This document shows, in pieces, positions 1 to 7,366 of a DNA stretch of 13,933 nt. A program made the position numbers and the translations under genes. Under the pieces are notes generated by a model. The model had not been told where the DNA came from and ran no database searches. It saw nothing but the letters and a program-made list of their open reading frames with translations. Source of the stretch: Sneathiella sp. (lineage in GTDB: Bacteria > Pseudomonadota > Alphaproteobacteria > Sneathiellales > Sneathiellaceae); contig JAESPT010000281.1 of NCBI GenBank assembly GCA_016765515.1, forward strand, positions 1 to 13,933. The letters are read 5' to 3'. Numbering within the stretch: the first letter of the stretch is position 1; each line of letters starts with the position of its first letter.

Positions 1-1108
1 AGGCGAGCCTTATATTACTTTCAATGATCGTGTGAATAGCCAAATTCCAGAACATCATAAGCTCGCTGGGCTTTATGTAAAAACCTCAAATCTTTGCGCA
101 GAGATCATGTTGCCAACGGGCCGGGATCATCTTGGTAATGATCGGACAGCCGTCTGTTGCCTTTCCTCTCTCAACTTGGAAAATTATGAAGCGTGGAAAG
201 ATGAAGAGGGCTTTATCGAGGATGTAATGTTGTTCCTGGATAATGTCTTGCAAGATTTCATTGACCGTGCGCCGGACAAAATGGATCGGGCAAAATACGC
301 TGCCATGCGCGAAAGAAGTGTTGGTCTAGGCGTTATGGGTTTCCATTCTTTGCTTCAAGCCAAAAGAGTGCCCCTAGAATCTGTTATGGCGAAAGTCTGG
401 AACAACCAGATTTTCAGTCATATCAAGAAACATGTGGATGCGGCGTCTAAGTCGTTGGCGGAGTTGCGTGGGGCCTGTCCCGATGCTGCTGATTACGGGT
501 TTAATGAACGGTTTTCCAACAAAACAGCAATTGCACCAACGGCGTCCATATCTATTATCTGTGGGGGGGCAAGCCCTGGAATTGAGCCGACGGCAGCGAA
601 TAGCTACACCCATAAAACGCTGTCGGGTTCCTATAATGTGCGTAATCCGCATTTGAAAAAATTGTTGGCTGAAAAAGGCTTTGACGATGAGGATACCTGG
701 AGTTCCATTACGGTGAGTGAAGGGTCTGTTCAACATTTGGATTTCCTGGATGACCACGAAAAAGATGTGTTCAAAACTGCTTTTGAGTTAGATCAGCGCT
801 GGATCATTGAGCTTGCTGCAGATCGCACGCCGATGATTGACCAGTCTCAGTCGGTCAATATTTTTCTGCCCGCAGATGTTCATAAACGGGATCTGCACCA
901 AATCCACTTCCAGGCTTGGAAACAAGGTGTGAAAAGCTTGTATTATTGTCGATCCAAGTCTATTCAGCGGGCGGAAGTCGTGTCGAGCAAAGTCGAGATT
1001 CCTGAAGGCCTTCGTGACCTTGTGGCAAATACAGGGGCGGGAAGTAAACCGAAGCTTGAAGTTGTTGCTTCCAGTACTGATTATGAAGAATGTTTGGCTT
1101 GCCAGTAA
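1..1108 (+). CDS. nrdA: Ribonucleoside-diphosphate reductase, class Ia alpha subunit (C-terminal part; 5' end outside window)
   Basis: Catalytic large subunit of the aerobic ribonucleotide reductase, which turns ribonucleoside diphosphates into deoxyribonucleotides with the beta subunit encoded next door. The open frame runs in from the window edge (first whole codon at 2), so the GTG at 32 is an internal Val and the N-terminal ATP-cone lies outside. Visible active-site marks: NLCAE (Asn, catalytic Cys at 95-97, Glu), matching the E. coli N437/C439/E441 triad; a Cys-Cys pair in AVCCLSSLN for the redox-active disulfide; the tandem tyrosines of SLYYCRS (941-946) that relay the radical; and a C-terminal ECLACQ tail whose two cysteines fit the role of re-reducing the active site. 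The stop is at 1106-1108 and nrdB follows 44 bp later with no terminator between them, so they are probably one operon. Identification is secure from the motifs; only completeness is limited by the window. Confidence 0.96.
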   Translation, partial: GEPYITFNDRVNSQIPEHHKLAGLYVKTSNLCAEIMLPTGRDHLGNDRTAVCCLSSLNLENYEAWKDEEGFIEDVMLFLDNVLQDFIDRAPDKMDRAKYAAMRERSVGLGVMGFHSLLQAKRVPLESVMAKVWNNQIFSHIKKHVDAASKSLAELRGACPDAADYGFNERFSNKTAIAPTASISIICGGASPGIEPTAANSYTHKTLSGSYNVRNPHLKKLLAEKGFDDEDTWSSITVSEGSVQHLDFLDDHEKDVFKTAFELDQRWIIELAADRTPMIDQSQSVNIFLPADVHKRDLHQIHFQAWKQGVKSLYYCRSKSIQRAEVVSSKVEIPEGLRDLVANTGAGSKPKLEVVASSTDYEECLACQ

Positions 1109-1152
1109 GGCAGTTCAAAACCTTGTTATTTATTTAAAAATTTGAGTGTTCG

Positions 1153-2112
1153 ATGTCCCTGCTTGATGCCAAACCGGTCTATAAACCCTTTTCCTATCCT
1201 TGGTGTTATGATGCCTGGTTGATGCAGCAGCAAATTCACTGGTTGCCGGAAGAGGTTCCGCTCGCAGATGATGTGAAAGACTGGCATCAGAATCTCACTG
1301 ATGACGAGAGGAATCTTCTCACCCAGATTTTCCGCTTCTTCACTCAATCTGATATTGAAGTGAATAATTGCTATATGCGGCATTATTCGAGGGTGTTTCA
1401 GCCGACTGAAGTGCAGATGATGCTAGCGGCATTTTCCAATATGGAAACGGTGCATATCGCTGCTTATTCTCATCTTCTGGATACAATTGGAATGCCGGAG
1501 ACGGAATATTCCGCCTTCCTCCACTATAAGGAGATGAAGGATAAATACGATTATATGCAGCAGTTTAATGTGGAAAATAAAACAGAAATTGCTATAACTT
1601 TGGCAGTTTTTGGGGCCTTTACAGAAGGATTGCAGCTTTTTGCCAGTTTCGCCATCTTGCTGAATTTTCCGCGTCACGGGAAAATGAAAGGCATGGGGCA
1701 GATTGTCACCTGGTCTGTTCGTGACGAGAGTTTACATTGCAACTCTATCATCAAGCTATTCAGAACTTTTATCAGCGAGAATCCAGAAGTTTGGAATGAT
1801 GACTTCGTTGCGGATCTCTATAAGGCCTGTAAAGAAATCGTCTCCCACGAAGATGCCTTTATCGACCTTGCCTTCGGTGCGGGCGATATTGAGGGGATGA
1901 CCGCGGCTGAGATTAAATCCTATATCCGCTACATAGCTGATCGCCGATTGGTTCAGCTCGGTTTGGAGCCGATTTATAATATTGAACGAAATCCTCTTTC
2001 CTGGCTGGACGCAATTCTGAATGCCGTAGAACACACGAATTTCTTTGAAAATCGCGCAACTGAATATTCGAAAGCGGCGACGCAAGGCTCCTGGGAAGAT
2101 GCTTTCGATTGA
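1153..2112 (+). CDS. nrdB: Ribonucleoside-diphosphate reductase, class Ia beta subunit (radical-generating, diiron)
   Basis: Small subunit of class I ribonucleotide reductase (319 residues). It holds the diiron-tyrosyl radical cofactor and passes the radical to NrdA. All expected ligands can be placed: D67 (SDIEVN), E98 and H101 (METVHIAAY), radical Tyr Y105, E158 (FTEGL), and E192 and H195 (RDESLH). The tyrosine marks it as a tyrosyl-radical class I enzyme rather than the Tyr-less class Ic. The ATG at 1153 gives the usual N-terminus; a Shine-Dalgarno is weak here (TTTGAGTG upstream), which may mean partial dependence on nrdA translation or mRNA. The C-terminus (GSWEDAFD) is acidic with an aromatic residue, as needed for docking to the large subunit. 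The stop lies 3 bp from the stop of the convergent TetR gene, leaving no room for a terminator between them. Confidence 0.97.
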   Translation: MSLLDAKPVYKPFSYPWCYDAWLMQQQIHWLPEEVPLADDVKDWHQNLTDDERNLLTQIFRFFTQSDIEVNNCYMRHYSRVFQPTEVQMMLAAFSNMETVHIAAYSHLLDTIGMPETEYSAFLHYKEMKDKYDYMQQFNVENKTEIAITLAVFGAFTEGLQLFASFAILLNFPRHGKMKGMGQIVTWSVRDESLHCNSIIKLFRTFISENPEVWNDDFVADLYKACKEIVSHEDAFIDLAFGAGDIEGMTAAEIKSYIRYIADRRLVQLGLEPIYNIERNPLSWLDAILNAVEHTNFFENRATEYSKAATQGSWEDAFD

Positions 2113-2115
2113 TCG

Positions 2116-2664
2116 CTAAATTGATTTTGATAAACGACTAACTGTTGCCGCCAGACTTGTCTGATCTCCAAGCGCAACAGATAACACCATGGTGCCTTGC
2201 AGAGCTCCGATTATATACTGTGCGTCTGAGGCAGGGCCTTTCGCGCCATCAAGGGCCTTGTCCGTCCATTCGATCATTTGGTTGAAAAAGGCGACAACGG
2301 CTTGTTTGACTTCTTCAGGTAATCCGGATGTTTCTGCGCCCAGGACACAGCCCAGACAAATAGCTCCATCCACTTTTAAGCTGTGTATATAGGCTTGGCC
2401 CAGTCTCTCAATTCTTTGCGCAGGGTTTTCCCGCGGATCAGAGGGTGAGCCAAGAATATCGCGGAATCGTTCCGCATATCTTTCGACAACAGCCTTACCC
2501 AAATCATGTTTATAGGGAAAATGATAGTGAACGCTGGAGCTTTTTATGCCCACTTCACTGGCGATATCTCGAAAACTGACAGCGTTAAATCCGCCACGGC
2601 GGATATGGGCTTCAGCGACATCAAGGATGGCTTCCACACGTTCATTTTTCTGTTTCACTGTCAT
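2116..2664 (-). CDS. TetR/AcrR-family repressor, probable regulator of the divergent GST-cupin operon
   Basis: DNA-binding repressor of 182 residues. The N-terminal TetR domain has its helix-turn-helix at about residues 30-49 (SFRDIASEVGIKSSSVHYHF). The C-terminal ligand-binding half carries C103 and C106 in ICLGCVLGAE. In E. coli NemR the electrophile- and HOCl-sensing cysteine is also at position 106 in a comparable GCL context, so cysteine-based sensing of reactive compounds is an attractive inference, not a demonstrated function. The start ATG (2662-2664) is 10 bp from an 18-bp inverted-repeat operator, and a second copy lies before the GST gene. This arrangement is typical of an autoregulated TetR that also controls its divergent neighbour. 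The inducer is unknown; a GSH-conjugated electrophile would fit the neighbours. Family assignment is firm, target assignment good. Confidence 0.93.
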   Translation of the reverse strand: MTVKQKNERVEAILDVAEAHIRRGGFNAVSFRDIASEVGIKSSSVHYHFPYKHDLGKAVVERYAERFRDILGSPSDPRENPAQRIERLGQAYIHSLKVDGAICLGCVLGAETSGLPEEVKQAVVAFFNQMIEWTDKALDGAKGPASDAQYIIGALQGTMVLSVALGDQTSLAATVSRLSKSI

Positions 2665-2673
2665 TATCTACTT

Positions 2674-2691
2674 ATCTATCAGTTGATAGGT
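2674..2691. promoter_or_regulatory. Operator 1 for the divergent TetR regulator (inverted repeat)
   Basis: ATCTATCAGTTGATAGGT, with perfect arms CTATCA/TGATAG around a 2-bp centre. It overlaps the upstream side of the TTGACA -35 hexamer of the GST promoter and sits 10 bp before the tetR start, so occupancy could block both directions. The sequence recurs, with four substitutions, at 2722-2739. Confidence 0.75.
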
Positions 2692-2692
2692 G

Positions 2693-2720
2693 TTGACAAG
2701 AACAAAGTTTTCGATATATC
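2693..2720 (+). promoter_or_regulatory. Sigma70-type promoter of the GST-cupin operon
   Basis: Perfect -35 TTGACA at 2693-2698, then 16 bp, then TATATC at 2715-2720 as the likely -10 (17- or 18-bp spacings give poorer hexamers). The promoter is bracketed by the two 18-bp operator copies, so repression by the neighbouring TetR is expected. Confidence 0.6.
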
Positions 2721-2721
2721 T

Positions 2722-2739
2722 ATCTATCACTAGGTAGAT
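2722..2739. promoter_or_regulatory. Operator 2 for the divergent TetR regulator (inverted repeat)
   Basis: ATCTATCACTAGGTAGAT, outer arms ATCTA/TAGAT and overall the same half-site pattern as the copy at 2674-2691. Centre-to-centre distance between the two is 48 bp. This copy falls immediately after the -10 hexamer, over the expected transcription start of the GST operon. Confidence 0.75.
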
Positions 2740-2758
2740 AAAATTATTGGAGCAAGTT

Positions 2759-3385
2759 ATGAAAGTTTATGAATTTAAAGGATTTCCAAACCCAGCCCGT
2801 ATTCGCGTGGCGTTAGCAGAGAAAGGACTGTTTAACGAAACCGAATTTGTCCATATTGATGTGCCCGGCGGCGATCATTTGAAATCAGAGTTTCTGGCGA
2901 AAAACCCGTCTGGTAATGTTCCGGTTTTAGAGCTTGATGACGGCACGCTGATTTCGGAATGTTCGGCGATTACTGAATATATTGATCAGATTGATGGAGA
3001 GCCGGATCTTACGGGTAGAACAGCGCAGGAAAGAGCGGTAATTGCGATGATGCAGCGAAAGGTGGAAGCGGGGTTTTTGGATGCTGTTGCCGCCTTTTTC
3101 CACCATGCAACGCCAGGCCTTGGTCCCAATGTTGAGCAATATCAGAATGAAGACTGGGGGCGGAATCAATTAGAAAAAGCTGTGAAAACACTTCATTGGA
3201 TGGAAGAAGTTCTTCAAAATCAGGACTATATTGCTGGAAACAGTTTCAGTGTTGCGGACATTACGGCTTTAGCCGGTTTCTTCTTTGCTGGTTTTGTTGA
3301 TCTCGACATTCCTGAAAACTGCCCGAATGTTGCAGCCTATGCGGAACGATTGAAAGCAAGGCCAAGTGTCGCCCAGGCTGCGTAA
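2759..3385 (+). CDS. Glutathione S-transferase family protein
   Basis: Soluble GST-fold protein of 208 residues: N-terminal thioredoxin-like domain (about 1-78) and all-helical C-terminal domain (about 88-208). Marks seen: NVPVLE with the cis-proline at P55, the glutathione-binding strand-turn SECSAI (66-71), and the helical capping motif FSVADITAL near the C-terminus. The usual ESxAI serine is replaced by Cys68 followed by Ser69, and the usual N-terminal serine region reads FPNPARIRVAL, so which residue activates glutathione is unclear. I chose the ATG at 2759 because GGAG (2749-2752) lies 6 bp before it; an in-frame TTG at 2747 overlaps that ribosome site and is unlikely. It is first in an operon with the cupin gene 20 bp downstream and is controlled by the divergent TetR. 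A role in conjugating or detoxifying electrophiles is inferred from family and context; the substrate is unknown. Confidence 0.92.
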   Translation: MKVYEFKGFPNPARIRVALAEKGLFNETEFVHIDVPGGDHLKSEFLAKNPSGNVPVLELDDGTLISECSAITEYIDQIDGEPDLTGRTAQERAVIAMMQRKVEAGFLDAVAAFFHHATPGLGPNVEQYQNEDWGRNQLEKAVKTLHWMEEVLQNQDYIAGNSFSVADITALAGFFFAGFVDLDIPENCPNVAAYAERLKARPSVAQAA

Positions 3386-3405
3386 CAAAATTGAGGGAGA
3401 TGAAA

Positions 3406-4077
3406 ATGCACTTACATGATGATTTCAAGCAACGCGCCGTTATGCATGGCGAGAAACTGGATTGGATAGCATCCCCGATGAAGGGAGTGGATCGCCGCAT
3501 GTTAGAGCGTATTGGCGGGGAGGTTGCCAGAGCAACGACGATTGTTCGGTATGCCCCCGGAAGTGCATTTTCGCCCCACACCCATACCGGCGGAGAGGAA
3601 TTTATTGTTCTTGAAGGTGTTTTTCAAGACGAACATGGAGATTATCCCGTTGGCAGTTATGTGCGAAATCCGCCCACGTCAAGCCATACACCCGGATCAG
3701 AAGAAGGGTGTGTTATTCTAGTGAAGCTCTGGCAATATGATCCAGAAGATCGATCCCATGTGGTTATTGATCTGAATAAAATGGAAGCCATTGACGATCC
3801 GCACCAAAGCGGTGTGTCAATAACTCCCTTGTTCAAAGACAATCGCGAAACCGTGCGTCTCGAACATTGGAAGGCCGGGGAAATTATTGAGTTAGGCTCG
3901 AAGGGGGGCGCAGAATATTTCGTGCTGGATGGCAGTTTTACATTTGATGCTGAAACATTTCAACGCCATTCGTGGCTCCGTTTGCCAGAAGGAGATAAAG
4001 TTTCTGTAACAACCGGCGAAGAGGGTGCGCGAGTCTGGGTGAAAACCGACCATCTTCCGTTTGCAAAAGCACCTTAG
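3406..4077 (+). CDS. Cupin-domain protein (ChrR-like cupin, bicupin with one metal site)
   Basis: Predicted 223-residue cytosolic protein with two cupin-like halves. The first has the classic metal-binding pattern HTHTGGEE (H58, H60, E64/E65) and a later histidine in SSHTPG (about H94), as in the cupin of the anti-sigma factor ChrR. The second half (from about residue 150, KAGEIIEL...) keeps the beta-strand rhythm but lacks the histidines, so it probably does not bind metal. There is no N-terminal zinc-binding anti-sigma domain, so this is not a full ChrR. AGGGAG at 3394-3399 sits 6 bp before the ATG at 3406, which I prefer to the upstream TTG (3391) and ATG (3400). It follows the GST gene by 20 bp and is likely cotranscribed and TetR-controlled. 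It may be an enzyme such as an isomerase or dioxygenase acting on a GST-linked substrate; this is not determinable here. Confidence 0.85.
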   Translation: MHLHDDFKQRAVMHGEKLDWIASPMKGVDRRMLERIGGEVARATTIVRYAPGSAFSPHTHTGGEEFIVLEGVFQDEHGDYPVGSYVRNPPTSSHTPGSEEGCVILVKLWQYDPEDRSHVVIDLNKMEAIDDPHQSGVSITPLFKDNRETVRLEHWKAGEIIELGSKGGAEYFVLDGSFTFDAETFQRHSWLRLPEGDKVSVTTGEEGARVWVKTDHLPFAKAP

Positions 4078-4173
4078 ATCAATTGTTTATGCAATGTCGT
4101 AAATACTCCTTTCTTGCATCCATGATCATCTGCAAGTAGATTCGTTTCTCCTTGTGATAACGTGGTGTTTGGA

Positions 4174-5229
4174 ATGATTAAACAAGAGGCAAATAAAAGA
4201 GTACGCCAGATTTTTGCCTTTCAGGATGAAATGGCACTCTTGCAGCAGGGGGGAATAGTTGAACTTTCCGCTGAAGAAGATGTCGCGATTTCTGAATATC
4301 ATTCGGGAGTATTGAAAGATTTTTCCGATCGGTTTGACACGGATCTCAGTAAATCTGAAAATCCGCTTTCGTGGGGAATGCGTATCGCATCTACGCTTGG
4401 CGTTGCTGCATTCTCCTTTTCGGTGTTTCTATTCTTCCAATTTTATTGGGATGTTTTTTCAACGACACTACAGGTTTCTCTGGTCAGTATCGCCCCTTTC
4501 CTGGGATGGGGGCTTACCGAATTGGTTGGCAACCGTTTCAAAACAAATCACTATACGACACTCGCCGTATTTGTGGCCTTTGCCTGTTTTCTCGTAAATC
4601 TCAATATTGTAGGGGAAATCTACAACGTCAAGCCTTCTCCCTATGCTTTTCTTGCATGGGGTACCTTTGGAATATTCCTAAGTTTACGTCACGATCTCAT
4701 TTTCGTTTTGGGAATTTCTATTGCTCTGTTGATCATTTTTGTCGGAGGCATCTTCACCACTCTTACCGGCTATTTATGGCCAAACGCCATCATTCAGGAA
4801 TACTATTTAGTGGCGAGTTTGCTCGTTCTTATTGTGCCCGTTATCTGCAAAATTTCGGCAATACAGAAGTATAAATATACTTACTATTTTGTAGGGCTCC
4901 TTTGCAGCTATTTTATTCTGGAATGGGCGATTATCTGGTCTGACGGGAGTCTGCTCCCCTATTCAAACAATACCATCGAATGGATCTATACAATATTTGC
5001 CTTTTGCTTTGCATCACTGGCAATCTGGCGAAGCATTCAGGTGAAGTGGATCGTCGGAACGTACCTCTCTGCTCCTTATCTGATCCTCTTTATGCTTCAT
5101 AAATATTGGGACCGGTTTTTTGACGAGTGGCATCCTTACCTTTTCTTCCTGTTACTTGGTGGGGTCTCAATCGCCGCTATATTTATCTTTCAAAAGATGA
5201 GAGGGAAGCTTCGGGAGGCTATCCAATGA
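4174..5229 (+). CDS. DUF2157 family integral membrane protein
   Basis: Polytopic inner-membrane protein of about 351 residues. A soluble N-terminal segment of about 65 residues (ends near SKSENPLSWGMRIAS) is followed by about ten hydrophobic segments spread over the rest and a short basic C-terminal tail (QKMRGKLREAIQ). The stretch around the first two membrane helices, with SWGMRIASTLGVAAFSFSVF and later NLNIVGEIYNVKPSPYA, is the conserved core of DUF2157 proteins. No enzymatic residues are evident and the family function is unknown. Start choice is uncertain: ATG 4174 is the first ATG, but two GTG codons (4162, 4165) are in frame and none has a strong ribosome site. The last codon overlaps the start of the next gene (ATGA), which indicates translational coupling. 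Confidence 0.85.
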   Translation: MIKQEANKRVRQIFAFQDEMALLQQGGIVELSAEEDVAISEYHSGVLKDFSDRFDTDLSKSENPLSWGMRIASTLGVAAFSFSVFLFFQFYWDVFSTTLQVSLVSIAPFLGWGLTELVGNRFKTNHYTTLAVFVAFACFLVNLNIVGEIYNVKPSPYAFLAWGTFGIFLSLRHDLIFVLGISIALLIIFVGGIFTTLTGYLWPNAIIQEYYLVASLLVLIVPVICKISAIQKYKYTYYFVGLLCSYFILEWAIIWSDGSLLPYSNNTIEWIYTIFAFCFASLAIWRSIQVKWIVGTYLSAPYLILFMLHKYWDRFFDEWHPYLFFLLLGGVSIAAIFIFQKMRGKLREAIQ

Positions 5230-5852
5230 GCAAATTGAAAATGTTGGCGGCCTTACTGGTTCTTGTGGTTACAAATATCCTGATGTTTTCAGGAATTATC
5301 TGGAACCGTAGTGGTGAGCCGGTTGATGAATTGATGGTCACTCAGTGTGAGTTTAATACCCTGACATCTGGATACAGACTGACAGCGGATCTCTACCTTT
5401 GGCTGAATCCTGGCTCGGTCAAAATAAAAAAATCAAACCCAAAATATGCAGAATTAACTGAGAATGGCACTGAAAATTTTCGAAATATGCGACGGTATTA
5501 CGTTGTTTTAAAAAAGGGTTATTGGAAATCTAAAATCATTGATGGAAACATTGATTTGGAGGTGCTTCGTTCTAAATATTCAGCCAATAAGAATACAGTC
5601 ATTGAATTGGGTTACCTAATAAACAGAAGGCAGAAGGATCATCTTGAATGGCGGCTAGCTCATGGTAAAATCTTTGTTGAAAGTAAATTTCGAGAAGACG
5701 TAGAACAGATTTTGTCTCAAAGTTTTCGCGCCAGAAATAAGCGAAAGAAAACTAAATCAGCCAAAGGTGCCTGTTCGCCAACGCATTATATTACAATAAA
5801 TTGGGGTCAGCGCGGAGAACCCTGGATCAACTCAATCGAACCGGTTACCTAA
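5226..5852 (+). CDS. DUF4824-like membrane-anchored protein, partner of DUF2157
   Basis: A 208-residue protein with one N-terminal hydrophobic segment (about residues 4-24), directly followed by WNRSGEPVDEL, then a soluble region of mixed strands that is presumably periplasmic. The NRSGEP after the anchor and the pairing with a DUF2157 gene are what I associate with DUF4824; the match is from memory and only moderate. The C-terminal region contains a basic stretch (RARNKRKKTKSAKG) and ends with an ITINWG segment. The start is well supported: GGGAGG at 5213-5218, 7 bp before the ATG at 5226, with ATGA overlap of the upstream stop. The TAA (5850-5852) overlaps the stop codon of the convergent NUDIX gene. 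Function unknown; the two coupled products probably act together at the inner membrane. Confidence 0.75.
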   Translation: MSKLKMLAALLVLVVTNILMFSGIIWNRSGEPVDELMVTQCEFNTLTSGYRLTADLYLWLNPGSVKIKKSNPKYAELTENGTENFRNMRRYYVVLKKGYWKSKIIDGNIDLEVLRSKYSANKNTVIELGYLINRRQKDHLEWRLAHGKIFVESKFREDVEQILSQSFRARNKRKKTKSAKGACSPTHYITINWGQRGEPWINSIEPVT

Positions 5853-6367
5853 AAGTGCTTCAGTGCAACTTGTAAATCACCGCGTGAAAAACCGAGTGTT
5901 CTTTCAGACGTGAGCTCAGCCTTTTGCTCAAACTTAACTTTGAGAAATGAAACAGCTTTTTTGAGCATTTCGCTGTGATCGAAAGCAAGGGGCGGTAAAT
6001 CAGACACTGGAAACCATCTTGCATCGGCGGCATCATCTGCAGCGATCACTTTCTGCCTTTCTTGTGGAACAATACCGACATAGGCGACGGAAACTGTATG
6101 GCCGCGCGGATCACGGCCAGGTTCTCCAAAGGTGTGAAACTGTTCAATAGAGATACCCACAAGCCCTGTTTCTTCTTGTAGCCCTCTCAATGCGCCCGTG
6201 AGAAGATCTTCATTTTCATCAACAAAACCGCCGGGAAAAGCCCAGCTACCTTTAAAGGGATCACAGGCACGACAGATGAGGAGAATATGTGCGCTTCCCT
6301 CTCGCATTGTAAAGGCGACAACATCTGTTGTCAGGGCAGGACGCGGGTAATCATAACGGTAGGACAT
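5849..6367 (-). CDS. NUDIX hydrolase with an altered NUDIX box
   Basis: Predicted 172-residue hydrolase of nucleoside diphosphates linked to another moiety. The FPGGFVDENE segment and the following helix give a NUDIX box Gx5Ex7RGLQEETGL. The consensus is REUXEEXGU, so the Glu after Arg is Gly here (codon GGG where GAG is expected), while the EE pair is intact. In MutT that Glu is a metal-binding or catalytic residue, so activity may be reduced or different. I prefer the ATG at 6367 (MSYRYDYPRP), the usual N-terminus for this type, over an upstream extension to 6424. With this start it overlaps the last 17 bp of the LysR gene and is probably translated from the same mRNA. The C-terminal FSRGDLQVALKHF is unremarkable. 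Substrate cannot be predicted; ADP-ribose or NAD-type compounds are common in related proteins. Confidence 0.87.
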   Translation of the reverse strand: MSYRYDYPRPALTTDVVAFTMREGSAHILLICRACDPFKGSWAFPGGFVDENEDLLTGALRGLQEETGLVGISIEQFHTFGEPGRDPRGHTVSVAYVGIVPQERQKVIAADDAADARWFPVSDLPPLAFDHSEMLKKAVSFLKVKFEQKAELTSERTLGFSRGDLQVALKHF

Positions 6368-7262
6368 GAGGTTCTTTTTTTGGTTGTGAAGGACCATTGT
6401 CCTGAACGTCGCGCGGACAGTCACCTTCTATCAGGGGCCGATGTGTTTTAAATATCTCGTAGATATAGTTTAGCAGAGCACGCACTCTTGGGTTCTTTCG
6501 GATGTCAGAATGAACCAAAGCCCAGATTTCGTTGTCAGGAAGGGGCGCTGTCCTCGGCATTCTCACCAGTTCAGGGTCGCTGTCCCCCATAAAACAGGGG
6601 AGTAATCCAATACCTGTTCCATTGCGGATCATATGTTGGGCAACTCGAGCCGAGTTACTGTGTCCGACAATGTTTCCGGGTGTTAAAGGCTTTGAAGCAC
6701 CTTTATAGTCGAGAGTAATCCAACGATCTAGACTTGGCCGATTTTCGAGATACCCTAGGCTTGTGAAAATAGCCAGTGGACTGTCGGCGATCTTTCTCCC
6801 GAAAGCTCCATGCGGCGGAGCTTTGGTAATGCGAATGGCAAGATCTGTTTCTCTCCTCGCCAGATTACTCATCTGATTGGAGGCGGTAATTTCAAGTTCG
6901 ATTTGCGGATTTTGAGTTTGAAATATGGCCAGATCTTCGGCAAGGACACAGGAATAAAGATCCTCGGATATTGTAAGCCGGATGGAGCCCGCCAGACTGG
7001 TTTCTTTTGCAAAAGCAACACGGTCGATACGAGAGACGGATTTCTCCACCTCTTCTGCAGAGGCAAGAATTGTATGTCCCAGTTCAGAAAGTTCAGCGCC
7101 ATCAATTCCTTTCTCGAAGAGCGGAGCATCCAATTTTCCCTCTAGTATCTTTAATCGGCGGGAAACTGTTGCATGGGTTGTGCCCAGACTGCGCGCAGCG
7201 GCGCGAACAGATCCTTCGCGGCTTATCGCCAGAAATATTTTTAAGTCATCCCAGTCAAACAT
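6351..7262 (-). CDS. LysR-family transcriptional regulator
   Basis: A 303-residue regulator: N-terminal winged helix-turn-helix (recognition region about residues 18-40, VRAAARSLGTTHATVSRRL) and a LysR substrate-binding domain from about residue 92. The sequence is full length for the family, with an extra polar, proline-rich C-terminal tail (from about residue 280) that runs into the NUDIX start. The ATG at 7260-7262 gives the standard LysR beginning (FDWDDLKIFLAI). Just upstream is a GTACC-N5-GGTAC dyad containing a T-N11-A LysR box, which suggests autoregulation and possible control of the divergent small genes at 7367 and 7688. The downstream overlapping NUDIX gene is a likely co-transcribed partner. 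The co-inducer is unknown. Confidence 0.93.
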   Translation of the reverse strand: MFDWDDLKIFLAISREGSVRAAARSLGTTHATVSRRLKILEGKLDAPLFEKGIDGAELSELGHTILASAEEVEKSVSRIDRVAFAKETSLAGSIRLTISEDLYSCVLAEDLAIFQTQNPQIELEITASNQMSNLARRETDLAIRITKAPPHGAFGRKIADSPLAIFTSLGYLENRPSLDRWITLDYKGASKPLTPGNIVGHSNSARVAQHMIRNGTGIGLLPCFMGDSDPELVRMPRTAPLPDNEIWALVHSDIRKNPRVRALLNYIYEIFKTHRPLIEGDCPRDVQDNGPSQPKKEPHVLPL

Positions 7263-7273
7263 GACTCAATTCT

Positions 7274-7288
7274 GTACCATCTCGGTAC
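7274..7288. promoter_or_regulatory. Candidate LysR-type (T-N11-A) binding site
   Basis: Perfect dyad GTACC-ATCTC-GGTAC, within which T7275 and A7287 are separated by 11 bases, the classical LysR-box geometry. It lies 12 bp upstream of the LysR start and is flanked on both sides by the octamer ACTCAATT (7264-7271 and 7287-7294). Binding is inferred from position and symmetry only. Confidence 0.5.
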
Positions 7289-7366
7289 TCAATTAGCCAA
7301 TATTCAGTTTGTCAATTTCCTGTCATCAAAAGGGCTCCGAAGACATACATCAATACGGAGTAGATG

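Noticed and set aside
374..757. Minus-strand open frame of 127 codons within nrdA
   Set aside because: Lies fully inside the conserved nrdA frame, resembles no protein family and is a shadow.
4113..4136. CTTGCA/TGCAAG inverted repeat after the cupin gene as a terminator
   Set aside because: Stem of 6 with a 12-base loop and no T-run, so not a convincing terminator; an operator role cannot be shown.
4371..4874. Plus-strand 167-codon open frame inside the DUF2157 gene
   Set aside because: Other-frame shadow; composition is rich in Cys, Arg and His unlike a real protein, and the DUF2157 frame shows family conservation.
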